Below, piece after piece: positions 30,137 through 40,055 of a DNA stretch of 56,117 nucleotides (position 1 is the stretch's first letter; each line of letters opens with the position of its first letter). The stretch covers positions 1-56,117 of the forward strand of contig DYPD01000008.1 in assembly GCA_020720115.1 (NCBI GenBank), given 5' to 3'. A program made the translations under genes and the position numbers. The stretch comes from Thiomargarita sp. GTDB lineage: Bacteria > Pseudomonadota > Gammaproteobacteria > Beggiatoales > Beggiatoaceae. The notes under the pieces are model-generated. The model was not told the DNA's origin, ran no database searches, and was given only the letters and a program-made list of their open reading frames with translations.

Positions 30137-30768
30137 TGTCTGCCAATATGCCGATCTGTGGTTTGTACGCCGTCACTGATGCCGCGTTGATGCCGGTGCA
30201 GTCGTTTCTAGCCCAAGCTGAGGCGGCTTTGCGGGGGGGCGCTCAGCTCTTGCAATATCGAGATAAAAGTGCTGAAACCGACAAGCGCCGCACACAAGCG
30301 CAGGCACTCCAGGCGTTGTGCCGCGACTATGTAGTGCCGCTGATTATTAATGATGACGTGCAGTTAGCGCGACAAGTGCAAGCAGCGGGCGTGCATTTGG
30401 GGCGGGAGGATGGGTTATTGTCAGAAGCGCGTGCTTATTTAGGTGCATCGGCAATCATCGGGATTTCTTGTTACAACGAATTGTTGTGCGCTCAACAAGC
30501 ACAGGCGCAAGGCGCTGATTATGTTGCCTTTGGTAGCTTTTATCCATCTCCCACTAAGCCCTTAGCCGCCCGCGCTACGCCAGAATTATTGCGCCAAGCC
30601 AGACAAGTGATGAATCTGCCAATAGTGGCGATAGGGGGGATTCAGGTAGACCATGCGCTGGCGTTAGTGCGTGCAGGTGCGGATTGTCTGGCAGTGATCA
30701 GCGGGCTTTTTGGACAAACTGACATCGCTGCTGCTGCACGCCGCTATCAAGCAGTGTTCGACGCATGA
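30136..30768 (+). CDS. thiE: Thiamine-phosphate synthase
   Basis: GLYAVTDAALMP...LRGGAQLLQYRDKSAETDKRRTQAQAL...PLIINDDVQLARQVQAAGVHLGREDG...YVAFGSFYPSPTKP. Confidence 0.94.
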   Translation: MSANMPICGLYAVTDAALMPVQSFLAQAEAALRGGAQLLQYRDKSAETDKRRTQAQALQALCRDYVVPLIINDDVQLARQVQAAGVHLGREDGLLSEARAYLGASAIIGISCYNELLCAQQAQAQGADYVAFGSFYPSPTKPLAARATPELLRQARQVMNLPIVAIGGIQVDHALALVRAGADCLAVISGLFGQTDIAAAARRYQAVFDA

Positions 30769-30772
30769 ATGC

Positions 30773-31264
30773 TTACGCCCGCAAGCGCCAAGTTGGCTGA
30801 TCGCCACTGGTTAAAAGCCCCTGTTGTAGCAACCACCGCTGTGCATCTTCAGCATCCCGCTCAAACCACAGGCGGGTTGCGCCTAAACGAAAACTGTAGC
30901 CCCAAGCGTCCATATCCGCCCACATGCGCTCACGCCCCATTTCGGGTAAATAGCCAGCCAGTACTATTTGCAGATAACAAACGCCATTCTCTTCTGCATA
31001 ATCGCCTGCCGCGTTTGTATGGAGCGCCGCACGCCGCTGTCCGTCCATGCAGATGTAATGACAGGCTTCATGCAGCGCCGAATGTATCGGGGTATCAGGA
31101 CGCAGATACAGGCGGTTGGCAATCAATCCCGCTTCTTCACCGCCCCAATAAGAACCAGGAATACTGTCTTGTACGGCAACTGTGGCGATCTCCAAAGTGT
31201 AAGGCATAAGGAGTTTTTGTAGAGAAGCCAAGGGAATATCTTGGCTACGGAGGACTGGTTTCAT
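30773..31264 (-). CDS. Conserved hypothetical with putative metal site (HEACH)
   Basis: MKPVLRSQDIPLASLQKLLMPYTLEIATVAVQ...IHSALHEACHYICMDGQRRAALHTNAAGDYAEENGVCYLQI. Confidence 0.65.
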   Translation of the reverse strand: MKPVLRSQDIPLASLQKLLMPYTLEIATVAVQDSIPGSYWGGEEAGLIANRLYLRPDTPIHSALHEACHYICMDGQRRAALHTNAAGDYAEENGVCYLQIVLAGYLPEMGRERMWADMDAWGYSFRLGATRLWFERDAEDAQRWLLQQGLLTSGDQPTWRLRA

Positions 31265-31383
31265 GCTCGACAGTTCTCTGAGTGCTGGTTGGCAAAGACA
31301 GATGAGGCACCTAACCACCTGCGGCGCAGGTGATTGAAGTCATGAGGATATTTTAGGGTGAAGTATGACACAGCGGCAGGTGC

Positions 31384-31764
31384 TTAAGCTGCCTGTACGG
31401 GAATGGCATTGCGTGAGCCAGTGACTTCGTTGCACTCATTGAGATACACCAGCACGGGGTGGTGATTGCTGATTTCTTGCGCACTCATCAAGCTATAAGT
31501 GCAGATGATAATGCGATCCCCTGGATGCGCTTTATGCGCCGCCGCGCCGTTGATAGAAATAATGCCAGAACCGGCTTCTGCTTCAATGGCATAGGTACTA
31601 AAACGCTCGCCATTGGCAATATTGTAGATGTGAATTTGCTCATAGGGGTAAATGTGCGCCCAGCGCAGCAAATTGATGTCAATCGCGCAAGAGCCTTCAT
31701 AATCCAGCTCAGCGTGGGTTACACGGGCACGGTGCAGTTTACTTTTTAACAGTGTATGTTGCAT
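31384..31764 (-). CDS. panD: Aspartate 1-decarboxylase
   Basis: [29 protein letters not shown]...[36 protein letters not shown]. Confidence 0.96.
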   Translation of the reverse strand: MQHTLLKSKLHRARVTHAELDYEGSCAIDINLLRWAHIYPYEQIHIYNIANGERFSTYAIEAEAGSGIISINGAAAHKAHPGDRIIICTYSLMSAQEISNHHPVLVYLNECNEVTGSRNAIPVQAA

Positions 31765-31895
31765 ACATAGCTTCCTCGCTTTGCAGGTCAATGCGGATAC
31801 AATGATTATGTCGCTGTTAGTCATATGTTGCAATGCAACAGCTTAATTTTAAGGCTCGCATTTTAACAGGAAAAATTTTGTCATGTGAATGAGTA

Positions 31896-32450
31896 TTGGG
31901 GATTTTATTAGGAATCATAGCCTTGAATACAGACGAATTTTATAGCCTAGCATTACCCGAATTAACCGCCTGGATGGATCAGGGGGGAACTATTTTATGG
32001 AGCATCGCGTTGGTCTCTTGCGTGCTCTGGTTATTGATTTTTGAACGCTATTATTTTCTGCTTAACCAGTATCCCGCTTTGCGTCAACGACTGCAACAAG
32101 CTTGGTTAGCACGCACCGAACACGGCTCTTGGTATGCACACCGCATTCGCATTGGCTTATTAAGCGAGGCTAAATTGGGTTTGCAACGACACCTTTGTCT
32201 GCTCCAGATTTTGCCGCAAATCCTGCTACTGTTAGGTTTATTAGGCACGGTCAGCGGCATGATCAGCGTGTTTGAGGTGCTTTATCTGCACGCAAATCTA
32301 CGCAGCCTAGCAGACGGCATTTCACAGGCGCTACTCACGACTATGGCGGGACTATTGACGGCACTGCCGGGGTTATTTTGTAGTGCGGATTTACTCAAGC
32401 GGATGCACTGGGAAGTGCAAAAACTAGCGGATTTACTGACCTTTACTTAA
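31896..32450 (+). CDS. MotA/TolQ/ExbB proton channel family protein
   Basis: LLGLLGTVSGMISVFEVL...ISQALLTTMAGLLTALPGLFCSADL; start codon uncertain. Confidence 0.82.
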   Translation: MGILLGIIALNTDEFYSLALPELTAWMDQGGTILWSIALVSCVLWLLIFERYYFLLNQYPALRQRLQQAWLARTEHGSWYAHRIRIGLLSEAKLGLQRHLCLLQILPQILLLLGLLGTVSGMISVFEVLYLHANLRSLADGISQALLTTMAGLLTALPGLFCSADLLKRMHWEVQKLADLLTFT

Positions 32451-32492
32451 GGGCTTGCCGGATGCGCGATCCGGCAAGAAACGGCAGAAAAA

Positions 32493-32630
32493 CTATTTTT
32501 TATCGGCTTTTTTACCGCTACGTTTAATAAACATAATTCCCAAAAAAATCATCATGATGATAGAAAAACCAACGGTAAACAGAGACAGTTGACCAATGGG
32601 ATCATTAAGCAGAATGTCCATGATAGGCAT
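32493..32630 (-). CDS. Small DUF3149-like membrane protein
   Basis: MPIMDILLNDPIGQLSLFTVGFSIIMMIFLGIMFIKRSGKKADKK. Confidence 0.6.
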   Translation of the reverse strand: MPIMDILLNDPIGQLSLFTVGFSIIMMIFLGIMFIKRSGKKADKK

Positions 32631-32815
32631 GTGAAAACACCTCCTGAATTGTTGTTGTTGCGCAATGAAAACGAGAATCTGATTGCTGCTACGCACGTTT
32701 AAGAACCTTTTAAGTTCTTGCGATCAGCGCCCGTAACACAGGCTGAGTATAATGGATTTATGCGGCAAATGCCGCATAAATTCGCGCCTAATGCCCTAAT
32801 TTAACGCTTACTCGA

Positions 32816-35683
32816 CTACTGACAGGCTTCACACCCAGGATCAGCTATAGCACACGCATTAAGTAACAAAGCCGCATCTAAGCTAATCGCTTGTACTGCT
32901 GGACTTTTTTGCACCGTGTTCTTCTCCACCGAAGTCGCGCCCATGCTGCGTAAATAATAGGTGGTTTTTAAGCCACGCAACCACGCCAAACGATACAACT
33001 GATCTAAGCGTGTACCCGAAGGGTCTTTCATGTACAGATTCAAAGACTGTGATTGATCTAACCATTTCTGCCGGTGCGCACCCGCTTCTACGAGCCAAGT
33101 CGGGTCTATTTCAAACGCAGTAGCGTACAAGGCTCTAATTTCTTCTGGAATACGTTCGATGCTTTGTACGCTACCATCAAAGTATTTAAGATCATTCGCC
33201 ATCGCTTCATCCCACAAACCCAGACGCTTTAAGTCAGCCACTAAGTAAGGATTGACGACAGTAAATTCTCCAGACAAGTTAGATTTAACAAATAGGTTTT
33301 GGTAAGTAGGTTCTATGGACTGGGTTACACCACAGATATTGCTAATGGTTGCAGTAGGTGCTATCGCCATACAGTTAGAATTGCGCATACCCAATTCTTG
33401 CACCCGTTGGCGCAACGGGTTCCAGTCTAAATAACTGTCTTGGTTAAGCGCAAAATAATCGCCGCGTTCTGCTTTGAGTTGTTTTAGGCTGTCTATAGGT
33501 AAAATACCTTGGCTCCATAAAGAACCTTCAAAGCTGGCATATTTACCGCGCTCTTGCGCTAATTCAGTAGACGCCCAAATCGCATGGTAACTGATGAGTT
33601 CCATTGATTTATCGGCAAATTCAACAGCGGCAGCAGAAGTGTAGGCAATACGTTGTGCATAGAGGGCATCTTGAAAACCCATCATACCTAAGCCTACCGG
33701 ACGATGGCGCAAATTTGAACGTCGCGCTTGCGGTACTGCGTAGTAGTTAAGGTCAATCACATTGTCTAAAATGCGCATACCGATTTTTACAGTTCTTGCC
33801 AGCTTTGTTTCATTCAATCCATTGGCGTCAACATGGTTAGCTAAGTTAATACTGGCTAAGTTACACACAGCAATTTCTTTATCAGAAGTATTCAAGGTAA
33901 TTTCAGTGCATAAATTACTTGAATGCACTACGCCGACATGCTGTTGTGGATTGCGGATATTGCAGGGGTCTTTGAATGCTAACCAAGGATGTCCGGTTTC
34001 AAATAGCATGGTAAGCATTTTGCGCCACAATTGCACCGCAGAGATTTTTTTGAATTGACGCAATTGCCCAGTAGCAGCCAGTTCTTCGTAGTGCACATAG
34101 CGGGTTTCAAAGGCTTTACCATAAAGTTCATGTAGATCAGCCACCTCATTGGGTGAAAACAAAGTCCATTCGGCATTTTCGGTAACGCGCTGCATAAACA
34201 AATCAGGAATCCAGTTTGCCGTGTTCATATCATGCGTGCGGCGACGTTCATCTCCGGTGTTTTTGCGCAGTTCTAAAAATTCTTCTATATCTAAATGCCA
34301 GGTTTCTAAATAGGCGCAACCTGATCCTTTTCTTTTACCACCTTGGTTGACGGCAACCAAAGTATCATTTGCCACCTTTAAGAAAGGTACAACCCCTTGG
34401 GATTTGCCGTTTGTGCCTTTGATGCGTGCGCCCATAGCCCGCACCCGCGTCCAGTCATTGCCTAATCCGCCAGCGAATTTTTGTAACATGGCGTTGTCGT
34501 GAATGGCACTATAAATGCCGTGTAGGTCGTCTGGTATGGTGGCGAGATAGCAACTAGAAAGCTGTGAGCGCAAGGTGCCGGCATTAAATAGCGTCGGGGT
34601 GCTGCACATGAAATCAAAGTTGGATAAGAGTTCGTAAAACTCGATAGCCCGTGCTTCGCGGTCAATTTCATTGAGGCTTAAACCCATTGCTACGCGCATG
34701 AAAAAGGCTTGTGGCAATTCAAAACGCACTTCGTCCCAGTGTAGAAAATAGCGGTCGTACAATGTCTGGAATCCGAGGTAGGAAAATTTGAAATCGCGTT
34801 CTGGTTTTAAGGCTTTACCTAGGCGTTGTAGATCAAATTCAGCCAGCGCGGGTGAGAGAAGTTCGTGTTCTATGCCGGTTTTGAGGTAGCGCGGAAAATA
34901 GCTGGCGTACAGGCTGTGCATTTGGCTGGCACTGACGACTGTGGGGAGGAGTCCTTCGCCAACCATGGATAAGGCTTGCGAACGCAAATTGTCTAGCAAC
35001 AGACGAGCGGCGACGTAGGTGTAGTTGGGTTCTTTTTCGATCAACATGCGGGCGGACATCACCAGCACGCGGTTGACTTCTGAGGCGAGAATGCCGTCGT
35101 AGATGTTTTTCAGGCTTTCTGCAACAACGAGATCGGCATTGACATCGCTAAGCCCGTTGCAGGCTTCAGTGACTAATTCGTATAGACGGGTTTCGTCCAG
35201 CGGATGCAATTTGCCGTTGGCATCGCTGACATTTAAGGCGGAGGTGCGCTGTGGTTTTTGTGCGCGTAATGCGGCATGTTCTTGACGATACAGCACATAA
35301 TCGCGGGCAACCTTGTGTTCGCCAGCTCGCATGAGTTCGAGTTCAACCTGATCTTGTATGTCTTCAATGTGTACAGTGCCGTTAAATTCCAGACGCCGTG
35401 ACAAACCTTCAATGACAGCATGGGTCAATGTGTTGACGGTTTTGTGAATACGTTCTGGCACCACAGCATCAGCGCGTTGTAGTGTTGAACTGTCGCTACT
35501 GTTTTTGCCTTCTATTGCCATGAAAGCTTTGGTCATGGCTTTAACAATGCGCTGCGGATCAAAGGGGGCGAGTTTGCCGTTGCGTTTAATCACGCGGTAT
35601 TGTACATAACGGGTCGCATCCAGCGCGGGATCAAGCGAAGTCGTCAAGTGTGCGTCCGGGGTGATAATCAATTCCGGTTTCAT
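32816..35683 (-). CDS. nrdA: Ribonucleoside-diphosphate reductase alpha subunit (two ATP-cone regions)
   Basis: RNGKLAPFDPQRIVKAM and NGKLHPLDETRLYELVTEAC ATP-cones; SSCYLATIPDDLHGIYSAI; NLCTEITLNTSDKEIAVCNLASINL; C-terminal CEACQ. Confidence 0.96.
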   Translation of the reverse strand: MKPELIITPDAHLTTSLDPALDATRYVQYRVIKRNGKLAPFDPQRIVKAMTKAFMAIEGKNSSDSSTLQRADAVVPERIHKTVNTLTHAVIEGLSRRLEFNGTVHIEDIQDQVELELMRAGEHKVARDYVLYRQEHAALRAQKPQRTSALNVSDANGKLHPLDETRLYELVTEACNGLSDVNADLVVAESLKNIYDGILASEVNRVLVMSARMLIEKEPNYTYVAARLLLDNLRSQALSMVGEGLLPTVVSASQMHSLYASYFPRYLKTGIEHELLSPALAEFDLQRLGKALKPERDFKFSYLGFQTLYDRYFLHWDEVRFELPQAFFMRVAMGLSLNEIDREARAIEFYELLSNFDFMCSTPTLFNAGTLRSQLSSCYLATIPDDLHGIYSAIHDNAMLQKFAGGLGNDWTRVRAMGARIKGTNGKSQGVVPFLKVANDTLVAVNQGGKRKGSGCAYLETWHLDIEEFLELRKNTGDERRRTHDMNTANWIPDLFMQRVTENAEWTLFSPNEVADLHELYGKAFETRYVHYEELAATGQLRQFKKISAVQLWRKMLTMLFETGHPWLAFKDPCNIRNPQQHVGVVHSSNLCTEITLNTSDKEIAVCNLASINLANHVDANGLNETKLARTVKIGMRILDNVIDLNYYAVPQARRSNLRHRPVGLGMMGFQDALYAQRIAYTSAAAVEFADKSMELISYHAIWASTELAQERGKYASFEGSLWSQGILPIDSLKQLKAERGDYFALNQDSYLDWNPLRQRVQELGMRNSNCMAIAPTATISNICGVTQSIEPTYQNLFVKSNLSGEFTVVNPYLVADLKRLGLWDEAMANDLKYFDGSVQSIERIPEEIRALYATAFEIDPTWLVEAGAHRQKWLDQSQSLNLYMKDPSGTRLDQLYRLAWLRGLKTTYYLRSMGATSVEKNTVQKSPAVQAISLDAALLLNACAIADPGCEACQ

Positions 35684-36184
35684 GATGCGAAGGTCTCCAA
35701 TGCGGGAAAATACAGCAACTTAAACTTAAGAAGCGCGGCTTTATGGAATTAACTCATTGTTTTTATTTGCAATAATGCAGGTTTTGGTTAATTTTAAGCG
35801 CCGCTTTTGGGGCGCTTATGATACTCAGGGAGAAGGCAATGCACAAACTTGCCCAGCCCAGAACGCTGAGGCTTAACGTTTTGAATTAACAGGTATTTTT
35901 TCTATAAAAATATAACCCTGTAAGGGCTTGACAAGAAAAAAGCCTCGCTTCTCAAAAACCTAAGCAGATTAAGCTGGGGTCCGTAAAAAACTGCAAAAAT
36001 TTTGGTGTATTGGTGGGAACACAAAGAATTTGCACTTGCGGAGAGATTTCACCAATTTTTCACCGAATTTAGCTATCCTAATACTTTCAGCAGTTGGTTT
36101 TCTAAGGAGACTTGTCTATCCTTAGCGCCTCTGTCTGTAAATACCCAAGCCTCTGCTTAACCTGGAAGCATAGAACGCACTCTA

Positions 36185-37279
36185 ATGAACACAGAAGTTA
36201 CTTCCTTACCTGATGCCGTTTCACCCGCACCTCCTCAGAGAACTTCCTGGCTGCGACCTATTTGGCGCTTTATCAAGCGCTTGCCTCTACGTTTTCTGCG
36301 TTTGCTGGTGGTATTGCTGGCGATTTTGATTCTAGTGGTTGCGATTTTTTGGTCGCGTATCGTACATACCATTTTGCCTGGTGAAGCGGGCGTGTTGTAC
36401 CAACGCTTGCTGGGAGGGACTGTTACGGATTATGTCTATAATGAAGGCATCCATCTCACCTTTCCCTGGGATCATATGTATATTTATGACACCCGCGTCA
36501 ATATCATCCATCACTCGTTTGATGTGTTGACCAATAGGGGCTTGCCAATTCACTTGGATTTGGCGATTCGCTATCAGCCAGAATATGAGATGGTCGGTGT
36601 ACTGCACCAGCGCGTAGGACCTGATTACCTGGATAAAATCGTCATCCCACAGAGCGAATCCGTGTTGCGTCGTGAGATTGGTCAGCATAATCCAGAGGAC
36701 ATTTACACCAACAAAGCCGGTATTTTATCCGCCATCATTAGTAATGCGCTGGAGGAAATGAGTCAAAAATATGTGATTGTGGATGACATCATCATCCGCA
36801 AAATGACTTTGCCACCGACGGTTAAATCCGCAATTGAGCAGAAATTGGTATATGAACAACAAGAGCAGGCTTATGACTTTCTGTTGATTAAAGAACGGCG
36901 CGAAGCCGAGCGTAAAGAGATCGAGGCGGCGGGTATTCGTGAATATCAACGTATTATCACAGAAACATTAGACCAGCCCTTGCTGACTTGGCAGGGTATC
37001 AACGCCACCTTGTCATTAGCTGAATCGAACAATGCTAAAGTGGTAATTATCGGTAGCGGTGACAAAGGCTTACCTATTATTTTGGGCAGCGACTACACCC
37101 GTGACAGCGGCAATCCTCCCGCAACTGATGCGGCTCAAACCGCCACGTCAGCAATCAATGATGTGACTATGGATGCCCCTAGTTTGATCCAACCTCCAGA
37201 TGTGCCCACCGCCACGCAGGCACCGCAGCCCCCTGCTATGTTGCCTACTGCGCCAGCCGCCAACTTAATGAAGCGATGA
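36185..37279 (+). CDS. SPFH/Band 7 (prohibitin-like) membrane protein
   Basis: TM then GEAGVLYQRLLGGTVTDYVYNEGIHLTFPWDHMYIYDTRVN...GLPIHLDLAIRYQPE. Confidence 0.88.
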   Translation: MNTEVTSLPDAVSPAPPQRTSWLRPIWRFIKRLPLRFLRLLVVLLAILILVVAIFWSRIVHTILPGEAGVLYQRLLGGTVTDYVYNEGIHLTFPWDHMYIYDTRVNIIHHSFDVLTNRGLPIHLDLAIRYQPEYEMVGVLHQRVGPDYLDKIVIPQSESVLRREIGQHNPEDIYTNKAGILSAIISNALEEMSQKYVIVDDIIIRKMTLPPTVKSAIEQKLVYEQQEQAYDFLLIKERREAERKEIEAAGIREYQRIITETLDQPLLTWQGINATLSLAESNNAKVVIIGSGDKGLPIILGSDYTRDSGNPPATDAAQTATSAINDVTMDAPSLIQPPDVPTATQAPQPPAMLPTAPAANLMKR

Positions 37280-38682
37280 AAACTAAGTCTCTACGAGCAG
37301 CTTTGCTACTCCTCACCCTGTTTGTTTTCGGTTGCAACAGCAACTCTTTTTACGAACATTCCGAAAAAGTACGCGCCAAGCGTGCGGAATGCCGCGACTA
37401 CATGGCTCTACATGTTAATGAAGTGAATGCTTGCGTAGAGTTGACCGACGGCAAGGTTATTCAAGATGAAGGTATGCCAGAGTGTCGGCGCTTTGCTGAA
37501 AAGATTGAAGAATGTGGTGAATATGTGGATTTAGTGCAGATACTTCGTACTGGCCCGCGTCAACCAGTAGACATCGCCATCGTTTGGCCCCAAGACCCCC
37601 ATGAGGGACAGTTGGTTTCTGGCGCTATTTTGGCGCAGGAAGAAGTCAATCGCCAGGGCGGAGTGTTAAACGGACGTCCAATTAAGCTGTGGTTTTTTGA
37701 TGACACCTTCGACATCGCAGACAAAGTCTCCAATAACTTAGACCTGTTAGCTGCCATCGGACATCATAATTCAGAAACTTCCATTCCCGCTTCTATCACC
37801 TATGAGTATCGAGGAATGCTGTATCTCTCACCACGAGCGACACTCGTGGCTTTAACCTCACATAGATTCAGCTATGTGTTTCGTACCATTCCCAATAACA
37901 AACAAATGGCCGCACAACTGGCACACTTCGTCAAATTGCAGGGCTATAAGCGCATAGTGCTTCTTTATAGCCGCGACCCTTACGCAGAAGAAGTAGCCGC
38001 AAAATTTTACGAAAATGCGGTAAATAATGACACGCAAATAGTGCATCGCGCTTCATTTTTTGAACATCGCCGCAATTTTCGCAGTCTTATTGCCGACTTT
38101 CGCGGCAAAAAATTCGATGCAATTTTCCTCGCCGCTTGGCCCGCTGCGGCAGCTAAAGTGATTAAACAAACCCGCGACATGGGCATTAAAGAACAGCCTT
38201 TTATCGGTGTAGACGCAATGGATTCAGGGTTATTAGCAGAACGCGCTGGCAGTGCCGCCGATGGCACAGTAGTACCAACCGTATACGATGCGCGTGCGGT
38301 GACTTCGCAGGATTCCGTACGCTTCATCAACAATTTCCAGGCGCGGTTTAACCGCACGCCAGATACCTGGGCAGCACAAGGCTACGACGGAGTAAAATTA
38401 CTCGCGTATGCCATGAATGACGCCAAATCAACCGTGCCACTGGCGGTTGCCACTACGCTACGCTATTTGAATTTTTGGTTAGGCGTGACCGGGGCTTACC
38501 GTTTTGATCGTTCTGGAGATATTTACGGAAAACTCTACAAATTCAATGAATTAAAAGATGGTAGATTTGAATCAATTGGCAGCGCGCACCTCCATTACGC
38601 CTTTGATCAAATCAAAAAATACAAGCTACTCCCCCCCGCCCAAGCCAAGCAAGCGCAAACCACTCAACCGCCCACCCAATAA
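37276..38682 (+). CDS. ABC-type branched-chain amino-acid-like substrate-binding lipoprotein
   Basis: Lipobox FVFGCNSN; PVDIAIVWPQDPHEGQLVSGAILAQEEVNRQGGVLNGRPIKLWFFDDTFD periplasmic-binding fold. Confidence 0.85.
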   Translation: MKTKSLRAALLLLTLFVFGCNSNSFYEHSEKVRAKRAECRDYMALHVNEVNACVELTDGKVIQDEGMPECRRFAEKIEECGEYVDLVQILRTGPRQPVDIAIVWPQDPHEGQLVSGAILAQEEVNRQGGVLNGRPIKLWFFDDTFDIADKVSNNLDLLAAIGHHNSETSIPASITYEYRGMLYLSPRATLVALTSHRFSYVFRTIPNNKQMAAQLAHFVKLQGYKRIVLLYSRDPYAEEVAAKFYENAVNNDTQIVHRASFFEHRRNFRSLIADFRGKKFDAIFLAAWPAAAAKVIKQTRDMGIKEQPFIGVDAMDSGLLAERAGSAADGTVVPTVYDARAVTSQDSVRFINNFQARFNRTPDTWAAQGYDGVKLLAYAMNDAKSTVPLAVATTLRYLNFWLGVTGAYRFDRSGDIYGKLYKFNELKDGRFESIGSAHLHYAFDQIKKYKLLPPAQAKQAQTTQPPTQ

Positions 38683-38744
38683 AAATCTCCGCCAGCCAAT
38701 AATCCTATTGACTGGCGAACGTCCCCTAGCGAACAACCTGCCTC

Positions 38745-39899
38745 ATGCCCACATTACCCGCGCTACTGCCATTGCTCCGCACCCTGATCAGCATTCCCTC
38801 CATCAGTTGCACCAATCCGCACCTTGACCAAAGCAACCTAGCGGTTATTAACCAACTCGCAGACTGGTGCGAAAATTTAGGTATGCGCGTGGAAATTTTA
38901 CCGACTCAGTCGCCAGGTAAAGCTAATTTGATAGCGACCTTAGGCACGGGTGACGGCGGGCTGGTGTTAGCCGGGCACACAGACACAGTGCCCTACGATC
39001 AGAGAGGTTGGCAACAAGACCCCTTTCAATTGAGAGAAGCGGATAACCGCCTTTATGGTCTCGGTACTGCCGACATGAAAAGCTTTTTCACCCTGGTATT
39101 AGAAACACTGCGCCCACTACGAGAAAAAACCTTTCATCGCCCCTTAATTTTGCTGGCAACAGCGGATGAAGAAACCAGCATGAATGGCGCACAGGCATTG
39201 GTCAAAGCCGGTCAGCCCAAAGCACGTTACGCACTAATCGGCGAACCGACAGGTTTGCGCCCAGCGCGTCTGCACAAAGGCATCATGATGGAATCCATTC
39301 GCCTACACGGGCACTCTGGACACTCCAGCAACCCCGCACTAGGCAACAGCGCCCTAGAAGGAATGCACAAAGTTATCAGTCACTTACTAGACTGGCGGAC
39401 AGAGCTACAAACACAATATCACAACCCACTGTTTGCCGTGCCTGTGCCGACCCTTAACCTGGGACACATTCATGGCGGCGACAATCCCAACCGCATTTGC
39501 GGCGAATGCGAACTACAGATTGATTTACGCCCCCTGCCAGGCATGGCAATCCACGAACTACGCGCCATACTGAGCGAAAAAGTGCAACAAGCAGTGGCAG
39601 AAACCGGCTTACAGGCAAAACTCACCCCCCTATTTAGCGGGATAGATGCAATGGAAACGCCCGCACATTCAGCATTAGTACAAGCACTAGAAAAACTCAG
39701 CGGGCACAGCGCCCAAGCCGTTGCCTTCGCCACCGAAGCGCCCTACCTTAACCAACTCGGCATGGAAACCGTCATCTTAGGTCCCGGCCACATAGAACAA
39801 GCACACCAGCCCAATGAATTTCTAGCCCTGGAAAATATTAACCCCATGCTGAAACTACTCGAACAACTCATTTGGCAATTTTGCCTAATGAAATCGTAA
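38745..39899 (+). CDS. argE: Acetylornithine deacetylase (M20 family)
   Basis: LVLAGHTDTVPYDQRGWQQDPFQLREADNRLYGLGTADMKSFFTLVLE...LATADEETSMNGAQAL...YALIGEPTGLRPARLHKG. Confidence 0.92.
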   Translation: MPTLPALLPLLRTLISIPSISCTNPHLDQSNLAVINQLADWCENLGMRVEILPTQSPGKANLIATLGTGDGGLVLAGHTDTVPYDQRGWQQDPFQLREADNRLYGLGTADMKSFFTLVLETLRPLREKTFHRPLILLATADEETSMNGAQALVKAGQPKARYALIGEPTGLRPARLHKGIMMESIRLHGHSGHSSNPALGNSALEGMHKVISHLLDWRTELQTQYHNPLFAVPVPTLNLGHIHGGDNPNRICGECELQIDLRPLPGMAIHELRAILSEKVQQAVAETGLQAKLTPLFSGIDAMETPAHSALVQALEKLSGHSAQAVAFATEAPYLNQLGMETVILGPGHIEQAHQPNEFLALENINPMLKLLEQLIWQFCLMKS

Positions 39900-40055
39900 T
39901 ACCCTGTTATTAAATAGGATGTTTTTTATCTTGTTATTCATATCCTAGATTTTTTCTATATAGTTAAACTATACCAGTTATAAAATACACCGTACAAGAA
40001 AACGCTAGGTTTAAAAAACCTAGAAGGTTTTATTTCTAAAAATGATGTACTTTTG

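Noticed and set aside
31316-31332. CACCTGC-GGC-GCAGGTG hairpin between the HEACH gene and panD
   Set aside because: Short isolated palindrome with no second copy seen; insufficient for a regulatory call.
32454-32478. CTTGCCGGAT...ATCCGGCAAG hairpin after the exbB-like gene
   Set aside because: Strong 10-bp stem but not followed by a T-run; left uncalled as a terminator.
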